A stretch of DNA of 19,802 bases, from NCBI GenBank assembly GCA_011526275.1, contig WTJP01000174.1, positions 1 to 19,802 on the forward strand, in the 5' to 3' direction. The DNA is from Candidatus Arcticimaribacter sp. (lineage in GTDB: Bacteria; Bacteroidota; Bacteroidia; Flavobacteriales; Flavobacteriaceae). The notes beneath the pieces are model-generated. The model did no database searches and had not been told where the DNA came from. It saw nothing but the letters and a program-made list of their open reading frames with translations. The number at the start of each line of letters is the position of its first letter. Position 1 is the first letter of the stretch. Below are positions 1 to 7,379 of this stretch, one piece after another. The position numbers were made by a program, and so were the translations under genes.

Positions 1-1
1 C

Positions 2-874
2 TTAGTCGATAAAGGAGTTTACCAACAGCAGGAACCGAAATATTATTGGTACCGCGTGATTTCTGAAAATCGTGTTTTTGAGGGTTTTATATGCGGAGTG
101 CGCTTAGAAAGCAAACGTAAAGTCATCACCACACATGAAGACGTGATGCCCGAGCGTGTACAGCTTTTTTCCGATTATTTATCGACGGTTAATCGGCAAG
201 CCGAGCCACTATTACTCATGCATGAAGACTCCTTTTTTACTTTAAGAATTAGGGAAAATATCCGTAGAAATACTCCTGACTTTGAGTTTAGGGAAGAAAA
301 CGAAATCCATCAACTGTGGGTACTTTCAATATCGCGTTTCTACAGATTGAGAAAATTCTCTAGAGAGTGTGGTGAATTTCATTTGGCCGATGGACACCAT
401 CGTTTGGCCAGTACCCAAAAATGGGCAGAACAACATCAAAAAAGAGGGGTGGCTCTTGCCTTTGTCATGGCCAGTGATCAATTGCACAATGGAGTGTTTT
501 TTTGGGCGACAAAAACAAAACTCTTTCCTGAATCACTAAAAAGTAGATTAATCAAATACGACCGCTCCCTACCCCTTTATATAAAAATTAAAAAAAAGCT
601 TTTTTCGATCTCCACTCCACCTGGTGAGCATCCACTCATCTTCCTCTACCACCAAATTTTAATCCCAAATAATATCGAAATTAGCTATTTCCCAGAGGGA
701 ACCTTGTCGGTAAAATTACTAAAGCAATTCAGTGGTGTTTTTGGATACAACACTTTGCCTATGGAAGAAATTATCTCCTTGGCCAAGAAAGGACTCCATC
801 TGCCGCCTAAAAGCACCTATCTCCACCCCAAGCTCCCAACAGGCTTGTTCATCGCCCCGCTTTCAACGGATTAA
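2..874 (+). CDS. DUF1015 family protein, 5' end cut off by the window
   Basis: The frame is open from nt 2 to the TAA at 872-874, giving 290 visible residues. Family members are usually about 400 residues, so roughly the first 100 lie outside the window; the GTG at 56 is internal, not a start. Visible family marks are a YRV...FEGFICGV stretch near the left edge, THED shortly after, DGHHR at nt 389-403, and the conserved ending LPPKSTYxxPKLxxGL just before the stop. The middle part is shorter and more divergent than I expect for the family. DUF1015 has no firmly assigned activity that I can derive from the sequence. In Bacteroidota I recall it commonly sitting beside serA and serC; here those genes are in the same window but about 9 kb downstream. 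Family call is confident, function is not. Confidence 0.85.
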   Translation, partial: LVDKGVYQQQEPKYYWYRVISENRVFEGFICGVRLESKRKVITTHEDVMPERVQLFSDYLSTVNRQAEPLLLMHEDSFFTLRIRENIRRNTPDFEFREENEIHQLWVLSISRFYRLRKFSRECGEFHLADGHHRLASTQKWAEQHQKRGVALAFVMASDQLHNGVFFWATKTKLFPESLKSRLIKYDRSLPLYIKIKKKLFSISTPPGEHPLIFLYHQILIPNNIEISYFPEGTLSVKLLKQFSGVFGYNTLPMEEIISLAKKGLHLPPKSTYLHPKLPTGLFIAPLSTD

Positions 875-892
875 AGATATGTGGAAAAGCCC

Positions 893-921
893 CTGTTTTA
901 GTAACGACTGCCTTATCTTTG
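893..921 (+). promoter_or_regulatory. Putative promoter for yggS (Bacteroidota type)
   Basis: A perfect -7 box TATCTTTG (pattern TANNTTTG) lies at 914-921, five bases before the yggS ATG at 926. The upstream element is poor: CTG at 893-895 with an 18-bp gap instead of TTG. If used, transcription would start at or next to the start codon, giving a leaderless or nearly leaderless mRNA. Confidence 0.45.
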
Positions 922-925
922 TAGG

Positions 926-1582
926 ATGAGTATTGCAGAAAATCTTAAGCAATTAAAGCAAGATTTACCGGAAGAAGTTACCCTAGTTGCCGTTTCTAAA
1001 ACGAAACCACAGGAGGATTTGATGGAAGCCTATACGGCTGGTCAACGCGTTTTTGGAGAAAACAAAATCCAAGAGATGACAGCCAAGTATGAAGCCCTAC
1101 CCAAGGACATTGCTTGGCATATGATTGGTCATGTACAAAGCAATAAAGTGAAATACATGGCACCTTATGTGGCTTTAATTCACGGAGTGGATCGCGAAAA
1201 ACTACTCAAAGAAATCAATAAACAAGCGGCCAAGCACGAACGGGTAATCGACTGTTTATTGCAAATTCATATTGCTCAAGAAAGCACGAAGTTTGGTTTA
1301 GACGAAGAGGAACTCTTTACTTTACTGCAAAACGATCCTGCCACGACCTACCCAAATGTGCGTTTAGTGGGCCTAATGGGAATGGCCACATTTACCGAAG
1401 ATCAAGAACAAATCAAACGTGAGTTTGCCACCCTCAAATCGCTTTATGAGCGAGCACAACAACACATTTCTACCTTTGAAACCTTGTCTATGGGCATGAG
1501 CGGTGATTACCCCTTAGCCATAGCTGAAGGCAGTACCATGATTCGGGTAGGAAGCAAAATATTTGGAGCGAGAAATTACTGA
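926..1582 (+). CDS. YggS-family pyridoxal 5'-phosphate homeostasis protein (PLPBP)
   Basis: This is a 218-residue cytosolic protein of the YggS/PROSC family, which binds PLP and affects vitamin B6 and amino-acid homeostasis; no enzyme activity is established for it. The PLP lysine is K25 in VAVSKTKP. Other family marks are FGENKIQE, WHMIGHVQSNKVKY, the LMGMATF segment, LSMGMSGDYPLAI and the phosphate-binding end EGSTMIRVGSKIFGAR. Length matches the family. The ATG at 926 follows a good -7 box and gives the standard N-terminus. The stop TGA at 1580-1582 is one base from the next ATG at 1584, so it is likely the first gene of a five-gene transcript running to 5011. Confidence 0.96.
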   Translation: MSIAENLKQLKQDLPEEVTLVAVSKTKPQEDLMEAYTAGQRVFGENKIQEMTAKYEALPKDIAWHMIGHVQSNKVKYMAPYVALIHGVDREKLLKEINKQAAKHERVIDCLLQIHIAQESTKFGLDEEELFTLLQNDPATTYPNVRLVGLMGMATFTEDQEQIKREFATLKSLYERAQQHISTFETLSMGMSGDYPLAIAEGSTMIRVGSKIFGARNY

Positions 1583-1583
1583 G

Positions 1584-2960
1584 ATGTACGCGATAGTCGA
1601 TGTAGAAACCACGGGAGGGAAATTCAATGAAGAAGGGATTACAGAAATCGCCATCTACCGTTTCGACGGCAATAAAATTATAGATCAATTCTCCAGTCTG
1701 GTCAATCCGCAACGGGAAATTCAACCCTTTGTACAACGACTCACCGGCATAAACAGTAAAATGTTGGTCAATGCTCCCAAGTTTTTTGAAGTCGCCAAGC
1801 GCATCGTTGAAATCACGGAAGACGCCGTCTTGGTAGCCCACAACGCTGAATTTGATTACCGTATTATTCGCACCGAATTTAAACGATTGGGCTTTGATTT
1901 TGAACGACAGTCCTTGTGTACGGTCGATCTAGCCCAAAAGCTCCTCCCCGATTTACCCTCTTATAAGTTGGGAAAATTAGTACGTTCCTTGGGTATCCCC
2001 ATCTCAGACGTGCACCGCGCACACGGAGACGCACAAGCCACGGTGGAGCTCTTTAAGGTTTTGTTGGAAAAAGACAGCCAAAAAGAAATCATCTCGGCGC
2101 ACGTTAAAATCCTCAACAAAAAACAGGTTCCCAGTAAATACCTCAATATCATCGATGAATTACCCACCGAAACAGGGGTGTATTACATCTACAACGAAGC
2201 GGGGAGCATCATCTACATCGGCAAGAGTAAAAATATCAAAAAACGGGTCTTGAGTCATTTGACCTCCAAAGCCCGGAAAGCAGAGAAAATTCAAAAGGCA
2301 ATACACCGCGTTACCTATGAATTGTGCGGGAATGAATGTTTGGCGCTGCTCAAAGAGCAACACGAAATTAAAAAGAACCAGCCTCGACTAAATCACGCTT
2401 TAAAATACCGCCACTTTCCCATGGGAATTCGTCGTGACGAATCGTCCCCCTACCAACGTTTGTTAATCGAACAAGTTCGACAGGATGCGGACTATTTGGA
2501 CGTCTTTAAAAACAAGAAAGAAGCAGAAGGACGGTTGCGCTTTTGGATCGAAGAATTCTCCCTCTGCGCACAACACACTTCATTTGCACGTGCACAAGGG
2601 GCTTGTTTCCGCAAAGGAATCGACAAATGCGAGGGAGCTTGTGTGGGAGAAGAACGCTGCGATGACTACAACACCAAAGTTCAGGCTGTAGCCGACAGTC
2701 TGCTCTACCCCTACGAAGACTTCCTTATCATTGACAAAGGGAAAAGTGTGGGTGAAAAGAGTTTTATCTACATCAAAGATGGGGTTTTTCAAGGCTATGG
2801 TTATTTTCAATTGAACCACCAAATCAAGAGTTTAGACAAAATTGAAGCGCGATTAATCCGCATTGAAAACAATCGAGATACCCAAGCGGTGATTCGCAGC
2901 TTCTTGCGCAGGGAACGTTACCAAAAACTGATTAACTTAGCAGAAGTACTGGTTCCATGA
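1584..2960 (+). CDS. DEDDh 3'-5' exonuclease fused to a GIY-YIG (UvrC/Cho-like) nuclease domain
   Basis: This 458-residue protein joins two nucleases. Residues 1-165 are a DnaQ-type exonuclease: D6 and E8 in VDVETTG, D91 in HNAEFDY, and H144 with D149 in HRAHGDA complete the DEDDh set. Residues about 190-275 are a GIY-YIG domain: GVYYI from G198, YIG at 211-213, and a downstream Glu in NECLALLKEQHE. The C-terminal part carries a cysteine-rich patch (CxxH...GAC...DKCEGAC...C, about residues 330-365) resembling the segment after the UvrC nuclease domain. The same architecture is known in other bacteria, often annotated as exonuclease or DNA polymerase III epsilon-like. Role in DNA repair is inferred. 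ATG 1584 is preferred to a TTG at 1563 because it starts directly at the exonuclease fold. Its stop overlaps the next start (ATGA, 2957-2960). Confidence 0.92.
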   Translation: MYAIVDVETTGGKFNEEGITEIAIYRFDGNKIIDQFSSLVNPQREIQPFVQRLTGINSKMLVNAPKFFEVAKRIVEITEDAVLVAHNAEFDYRIIRTEFKRLGFDFERQSLCTVDLAQKLLPDLPSYKLGKLVRSLGIPISDVHRAHGDAQATVELFKVLLEKDSQKEIISAHVKILNKKQVPSKYLNIIDELPTETGVYYIYNEAGSIIYIGKSKNIKKRVLSHLTSKARKAEKIQKAIHRVTYELCGNECLALLKEQHEIKKNQPRLNHALKYRHFPMGIRRDESSPYQRLLIEQVRQDADYLDVFKNKKEAEGRLRFWIEEFSLCAQHTSFARAQGACFRKGIDKCEGACVGEERCDDYNTKVQAVADSLLYPYEDFLIIDKGKSVGEKSFIYIKDGVFQGYGYFQLNHQIKSLDKIEARLIRIENNRDTQAVIRSFLRRERYQKLINLAEVLVP

Positions 2961-3778
2961 AAAAAGCCTCATTAAAGCACCGCTTGCACGAAATCATCTA
3001 TGAAGCCGACACCCCAGCAGGGAAGGTCTTCGATATTGGGCTATTAACACTTATCGTTTTCAGTGTGATCTTGGTGATTTTGGAAAGCGTCTCCTCCATT
3101 CGCTTGGCTTATGCTACCCTACTGAACCAACTTGAGTGGGTGATCACGGTGGTGTTTAGCTTGGAATACATTGCTCGAATTCTCGTGGTAAAAAAACCAT
3201 GGAAATACATCACAAGTTTCTTTGGCTTAATCGATTTGCTTTCGCTCTTACCAAAATACATCTCCTTTTTCTTTATGGGCTCTGGCTCATTGGTCGCCCT
3301 ACGGGCGTTGCGACTGTTACGCGTTTTCCGCATCTTAAAACTCTCGCGCTATATTGGAGAATCGAACTTTTTAATGACCGCCCTTTGGGCCAGTCGGGTA
3401 AAGATTGGCGTATTCGTATTCACTGTCATCATCTTGTGTATCATTTTTGGTACGGTGATGTATTTGGTGGAAGGCGAAGCCAACGGATTTACTAGTATTC
3501 CACGTGGTATTTATTGGTGTATCGTAACCTTAACTACCGTTGGCTATGGCGACATTGCCCCTATGACTTCTTTAGGGCGCTTTATCGCTTCCATCATCAT
3601 GATTATGGGGTATGGCATCATTGCCGTTCCCACAGGTATAGTCACCTCAGAAATGACACAACAACACAAAAACCCCGACACCAATACCCAAGCTTGCCCC
3701 AGTTGTATGCACGAAACACATCTGGACGACGCTGTATACTGTCATAATTGCGGAAACCAACTCAATGAAACAACCTAA
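2957..3778 (+). CDS. Voltage-gated potassium channel (Kv type) with C-terminal zinc ribbon
   Basis: This 273-residue inner-membrane protein has six hydrophobic segments (S1-S6). S4 carries regularly spaced arginines in ALRALRLLRVFRILKLSR, the voltage sensor. The pore loop holds the K+ selectivity filter TVGYGD at residues 194-199. S6 follows (IMGYGIIAVPTGI). After S6 is a short cytosolic tail with four cysteines, C247/C250 and C262/C265, in CPSC and CHNCG, which looks like a zinc ribbon. The tail is an unusual addition for a minimal Kv channel and may serve assembly or regulation; that is inference. The gene overlaps the preceding nuclease by 4 nt (ATGA) and miaA by 14 nt, so translation is probably coupled. 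Annotated elsewhere as ion transporter. Confidence 0.94.
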   Translation: MKKASLKHRLHEIIYEADTPAGKVFDIGLLTLIVFSVILVILESVSSIRLAYATLLNQLEWVITVVFSLEYIARILVVKKPWKYITSFFGLIDLLSLLPKYISFFFMGSGSLVALRALRLLRVFRILKLSRYIGESNFLMTALWASRVKIGVFVFTVIILCIIFGTVMYLVEGEANGFTSIPRGIYWCIVTLTTVGYGDIAPMTSLGRFIASIIMIMGYGIIAVPTGIVTSEMTQQHKNPDTNTQACPSCMHETHLDDAVYCHNCGNQLNETT

Positions 3779-4670
3779 ACTTTTGTATATCGCTGGGCCT
3801 ACAGCCAGCGGTAAAACCAGCCTAGCCATTGCGCTAGCCAAACATTTTAAAACAGAAATTATCTCCTGCGACTCGCGGCAGTTCTACCGTGAAATGAACA
3901 TCGGTACAGCCGTACCAACAGCAGAAGAATTAAAGCAAGTGCCCCACCATTTTGTGCAGCATTTAAGCATACACGACCCTTATTCGGTGGGCGATTATAC
4001 CCGAGACGCCTTAGCCTTGTTGCCCCAGCTTTTTCAAGAGCATGAGGTGGTAATTATGGTAGGTGGCTCTGGCATGTATGCCGATGCGGTGATGTATGGA
4101 CTAGACGAATTCCCAGAAGTAGATCCGGCTATTCGCCCACAACTCACTGCGATTTATCAGCAGGAAGGGATTGAAGTCCTTCAAGATCTATTGCGGGAGC
4201 ACGATATACGGCATTACCATATAGTGGATAAGCAAAACCCACACCGCTTGATTCGGGCCTTAGAAATTTCCTTAAGCGCTGGGAAACCCTACTCCTCCTT
4301 TTTAGGTAAAAAACAAATCCCTGATTTTTTTACCGCAAAAACGGTGGTCATCGATTGGGAACGAGAACAGCTCTATGAACGCATCAACCAACGGGTCGAT
4401 CTTATGGTTGAAGCAGGATTAGAGGAAGAAGCCCGTGGCTTGCTCGAACATCAACAGTTAAACGCATTACAAACCGTGGGTTATCGGGAGTGGTTCAGTC
4501 ATTTTAATGGACAATGGGACCGAGAAAAAGCCATCGAGGAGATCAAAAAGAACAGCCGCCGTTACGCCAAGCGACAAACTACCTGGTTTCGTCGGTCTAC
4601 AGAAGCTTTGCGCATAGCTGGCGGAGAGGAACTAACCAAAAGTGTAGAAAAAATAGCAGGATGGATCTAA
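3765..4670 (+). CDS. miaA: tRNA dimethylallyltransferase MiaA
   Basis: MiaA transfers a dimethylallyl group to N6 of adenosine 37 in tRNAs that read codons starting with U. The 301-residue protein shows the P-loop GPTASGKT at residues 11-18, the catalytic D36-S-R-Q39 motif, VPHHF, the GGSGMY loop, the PHRLIRALE segment, QRVDLMVEAGLEEEA, and the TVGYREW and RRYAKRQTTWFRR ends, all in family order. Length is normal. The start at 3765 lies inside the last 14 nt of the channel gene; the alternative of a later start would remove the P-loop. It overlaps the following DoxX-like gene by 10 nt. Confidence 0.98.
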   Translation: MKQPKLLYIAGPTASGKTSLAIALAKHFKTEIISCDSRQFYREMNIGTAVPTAEELKQVPHHFVQHLSIHDPYSVGDYTRDALALLPQLFQEHEVVIMVGGSGMYADAVMYGLDEFPEVDPAIRPQLTAIYQQEGIEVLQDLLREHDIRHYHIVDKQNPHRLIRALEISLSAGKPYSSFLGKKQIPDFFTAKTVVIDWEREQLYERINQRVDLMVEAGLEEEARGLLEHQQLNALQTVGYREWFSHFNGQWDREKAIEEIKKNSRRYAKRQTTWFRRSTEALRIAGGEELTKSVEKIAGWI

Positions 4671-5011
4671 GCCTTTACAGCATGGCTGCCCTCTACTTCA
4701 TTGCAGGGATAACGCATTTTACCCATACCCGCTTTTTTGTGTATGCTGTTCCAAAGGTCTTGGTCTATCGCCGTTTTATCGCCTTGTTCTCCGGTGTGTT
4801 GGAAATCGCAATTGCCTTTGGCCTACTCTACCCCCCAAGCCGTTCAATTACTGCGCTTTTTCTCATGGTATTTTTGGTCGCCATCTACCCTGCTAATATT
4901 GTGCAAATCAACTATTACAGTCAAAAGTACAAGCTCCCGCGTTGGATCTTGTGGGCCATTCGACTGCCCATGCAAGTTGGATTGATCTATTGGGCTTATC
5001 TGTATGTCTAA
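4661..5011 (+). CDS. Small DoxX-like integral membrane protein
   Basis: This is a 116-residue, very hydrophobic protein with about four membrane segments (ALYFIAGITHF; FIALFSGVLEIAIAFGLLY; ALFLMVFLVAIYPANIV; ILWAIRLPMQVGLIYWAYL). The GITHF near the first helix and the PANIVQ segment resemble the DoxX/MauE-like superfamily of small membrane proteins, many of unknown role. The start chosen is the ATG at 4661, which begins 10 nt before the miaA stop; the frame is open further upstream but only within miaA coding sequence. It closes the yggS-to-DoxX run; the next gene starts 42 nt later. Substrate unknown. Confidence 0.85.
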   Translation: MDLSLYSMAALYFIAGITHFTHTRFFVYAVPKVLVYRRFIALFSGVLEIAIAFGLLYPPSRSITALFLMVFLVAIYPANIVQINYYSQKYKLPRWILWAIRLPMQVGLIYWAYLYV

Positions 5012-5053
5012 GGCTTTTTTGTACTTTAGAAAAAACTTTAAATACGCTTTCTA

Positions 5054-5872
5054 ATGGCTGTACAAAACCCTCCCGGCATTGAAAAAATGGTGAATTATCC
5101 ACAGTTTCCAACGGTGGAAGAAGAACGCCTCTACCGCAAAAAAATGCTGGCAGCCGCCTACCGAATTTTCGGGAAATTGGGCTTTTCTGAGGGGGTTGCA
5201 GGACATATTACCTGCCGCGACCCTGAGTATCCCGACTGTTTTTGGGTAAACCCCTTCGGTTTATCGTTTAAACGCCTAAAGATGTCGGACTTAGTGTTGG
5301 TCAACGAAGCAGGTGAAATTGTCGCAGGAAAAGCAGCGCCACTGAACAAAGCGGCTTTCGCCATCCACTCGGCCATTCACCAAGCTAGACCCGATGTGGT
5401 TGCAGCAGCACACTCCCACACCATCTATGGAAAAACTTGGTCGGCCATGGGACGTTTACTCGACCCACTTACCCAAGACGCTTGTATTTTTTATGAAGAT
5501 CACGGACTTTTTAACGACTATACCGGTGTAGTAGGTGAATTGAGCGAAGGCGATCGAATCGCTGCTGCCTTAGAAGATAAAAAAGCCGTGATACTCCAAA
5601 ACCACGGGCTTTTAACCGTGGGCCACAGCATCGAAGAATGTGTGTTTTGGTTTACTACCATGGAACGCAGCTGTCAGTCTCAATTACTGGCCGAAAGCAC
5701 AGGTAAGGAATTGATCAATATTGACCCGAAAATAGCACGCATGACCCGCGACTTTGAAGTGGGCTTCCCTTTAGCGGGGTATTTTAGTGCTCAACCCCTA
5801 TTTCAAGATATATTTGCTGAACAGCCCGATTTAATCGATATCGCAGAACCAGAAGAGAAACTGCTGCTTTAA
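5054..5872 (+). CDS. Class II aldolase/adducin-family protein
   Basis: A 272-residue cytosolic protein of the class II (zinc-dependent) aldolase/adducin fold, as in fuculose- and ribulose-phosphate aldolases. The metal-binding histidines are visible: H120 and H122 in AAHSHT and H184 in LQNHGLL. Further marks are GVAGHIT near residue 48, the WVNPFGLSF segment and the FYEDHGLF loop. Its closest look-alikes, from memory, are the class II aldolase-like proteins of about 250-270 residues common in Proteobacteria, Actinobacteria and Cyanobacteria, so transfer into this lineage is possible. The substrate cannot be read from the sequence and nothing nearby suggests a sugar pathway. M12 is an alternative start. 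Confidence 0.9.
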   Translation: MAVQNPPGIEKMVNYPQFPTVEEERLYRKKMLAAAYRIFGKLGFSEGVAGHITCRDPEYPDCFWVNPFGLSFKRLKMSDLVLVNEAGEIVAGKAAPLNKAAFAIHSAIHQARPDVVAAAHSHTIYGKTWSAMGRLLDPLTQDACIFYEDHGLFNDYTGVVGELSEGDRIAAALEDKKAVILQNHGLLTVGHSIEECVFWFTTMERSCQSQLLAESTGKELINIDPKIARMTRDFEVGFPLAGYFSAQPLFQDIFAEQPDLIDIAEPEEKLLL

Positions 5873-5934
5873 ACTGAAAAAACGAAACCAATAGCACCCT
5901 AAATTGGCAAGATAATTGCACCTAACCTACCATC

Positions 5935-6009
5935 ATGACGACCTTAACTTTACTGGGGATTACTTTATTTCTATTTGTGCTGCGTATCGCCATGGAATAC
6001 TTTAAGTAA
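5935..6009 (+). CDS. Possible 24-residue single-span membrane peptide
   Basis: An ATG at 5935 opens a 24-codon frame ending in TAA at 6007-6009. The product is one hydrophobic stretch (LTLLGITLFLFVLRIA) followed by a charged amphipathic end (MEYFK), the pattern of a single-span inner-membrane microprotein. It sits alone in the 150-bp gap between the aldolase-like gene and the convergent isomerase-like gene, whose stop is 13 nt away. No convincing -7 box or ribosome binding site was seen; TAATTGCA at about 5913 is only a loose match. A frame this short can arise by chance, so this is a candidate only. Confidence 0.4.
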   Translation: MTTLTLLGITLFLFVLRIAMEYFK

Positions 6010-6022
6010 CCCACTGCCCTAC

Positions 6023-6913
6023 CTACAACAAATGCGCCAGGTGCTTTTTAAAATAAGCAATCGAAGTGGCGGCACTCTCCATGGAATTGACCGCAAAGTT
6101 ACCTCCTTGTTCGATGTAGTAGTACACTAAACCAGATGCTTCGGGATCGGGGAGCATGGTGACATAATCGATGGAACCATTGCCCAATTCGGTGTAGTCG
6201 CGGCTGCGTTTGTCCATATCTTTGATGTGCCACATGACTACACGCCCGGGTTGCTGCGCTACTATAGCCTTGGGGGTAGTCCCCGAGTGAACCGCCCAAT
6301 ACATGTCCAATTGTAATTTTACCCAATCGGGATTGGTGTTTTCAAGGATGATGTCAAAACCAGTTGTTCCGTCCCAGTCTTCAAATTCATAGCCGTGGTT
6401 GTGGTAGGCAAAACCTAAACCAGCTTCGGTTATCTGTTTCCCAATGCGGTCTAAAAGGATCGCCAAACGGCGGAAGTCTTTGGCATTGCGGTAGTCGAGA
6501 TGAATCCACGGCCAAGTAATGTAGGGAGATTCTAGGGTTTTGGCTGCTTTGATGCATTGGTCTACAAACCAACGCAGTTCCTCCTCCATAGCGTTAAAAT
6601 AGTCTGAAAAGCCATAATGTCCACTGGTGGTAGTTAATCCCAGTTCATCTAATACTGCTTTGAATTCGGGAAGACTGTAGCCGTAAATACTTTCCGTTTT
6701 GGGGTCAAAACCATAAATTTCAAAGTCTTGATACCCCATGGCTTTTAGTTTCTTTAAAGTGCCCAAAGGATCTTCAGCCATGGCATCGCGTACGCTAAAC
6801 AGCTGCAAACCCAGCTTGTATTTGGGGGATGAACCAAAGGCTAAATGCGGTAAACCTAGGGCTAGACCAGCACCCAAAGCGGTGCTTTGCTGAAGGAAAT
6901 GACGTCTTTTCAT
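6023..6913 (-). CDS. Sugar phosphate isomerase/epimerase-like TIM barrel, Tat-exported
   Basis: This 296-residue protein belongs to the xylose isomerase-like/AP endonuclease 2 TIM-barrel superfamily. Residues 1-28 form a twin-arginine signal: RR at 3-4 in KRRHFLQQ, followed by a mild hydrophobic stretch (ALGAGLALGLPHLAFG), so the mature protein is probably periplasmic. The mature part starts LGLQLFSVRDAM, then has metal-site type motifs AYHNHGYEF, LQLDMYWA and MWHIKDMD, and ends with YIEQGG. Such exported members are frequent in Bacteroidota and are thought to act on sugars or inositol-like compounds; the substrate here is unknown. It stands alone on its strand, convergent with the small frame at 5935 and diverging from the hepT-like gene. 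Confidence 0.9.
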   Translation of the reverse strand: MKRRHFLQQSTALGAGLALGLPHLAFGSSPKYKLGLQLFSVRDAMAEDPLGTLKKLKAMGYQDFEIYGFDPKTESIYGYSLPEFKAVLDELGLTTTSGHYGFSDYFNAMEEELRWFVDQCIKAAKTLESPYITWPWIHLDYRNAKDFRRLAILLDRIGKQITEAGLGFAYHNHGYEFEDWDGTTGFDIILENTNPDWVKLQLDMYWAVHSGTTPKAIVAQQPGRVVMWHIKDMDKRSRDYTELGNGSIDYVTMLPDPEASGLVYYYIEQGGNFAVNSMESAATSIAYFKKHLAHLL

Positions 6914-6985
6914 ATTCCCGAAAATAGTATTTTTTTATCTTTACTATTAACCGCCATCAAATCTTTAACCGTAAATGAAAAACCT

Positions 6986-7345
6986 ATGTTCCTGTCCCAC
7001 TCAGCTTTCAAACCACTACCGACTACTCCTTTAAAGCAATTTTGCTTGTTTTGCTTACTGCCTTTTGTTTGTGTTGGTCAAACACTAGCAGGATTTATAA
7101 ATGATGAAACGCTTAAACGAGTAGTGGTGAGAAGCATCGAAATCATTGGAGAAGCAAGTAAAAAAATTCCCTCTTCCTTCAAGCAGCATCATTCTTCTAT
7201 CGAATGGAGAAATATGGCTGGGATGCGTGACCGACTCATTCATAATTACATGGGAGTCGATTTTACCATTGATTGGGATGTACTCAAAACAAGAATCCCA
7301 ATTCTTCACCTACAAATTGAAACACTATTAGGTGAAATTGACTAA
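6986..7345 (+). CDS. HepT-like ribonuclease toxin (DUF86), probably N-terminally truncated
   Basis: From about nt 7087 to the stop the protein matches HepT/DUF86: FINDETLKR, RSIEIIGEASKKIP, EWRNMAGMRDRLIHNYMGVD and a C-terminal helix. The RNase motif R-x4-H-x-Y is intact (Arg at 7226, His at 7241, Tyr at 7247). The first HepT helix, about 25-30 residues before FINDE, is not recognisable. In its place is an unrelated stretch (from the ATG at 6986) containing a Cys/Phe/Leu-rich segment. HepT normally works with an MntA-type nucleotidyltransferase antitoxin next door; none is present here. This looks like a decaying remnant of a toxin-antitoxin pair rather than a working toxin. A start further upstream (6887) would run over the start of the opposite gene and is unlikely. 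Confidence 0.7.
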   Translation: MFLSHSAFKPLPTTPLKQFCLFCLLPFVCVGQTLAGFINDETLKRVVVRSIEIIGEASKKIPSSFKQHHSSIEWRNMAGMRDRLIHNYMGVDFTIDWDVLKTRIPILHLQIETLLGEID

Positions 7346-7379
7346 AAATACAGTGCTAGGAAATTAGTTTGACCTTTCC

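Noticed and set aside
4514..4660. N-terminal extension of the DoxX-like protein
   Set aside because: It is only miaA coding sequence read in another frame; hydrophobic, family-like sequence begins at the ATG at 4661.
7028..7085. Signal peptide-like stretch before the HepT domain
   Set aside because: The DNA is so T-rich that two frames both read as hydrophobic; this does not establish a real signal sequence.
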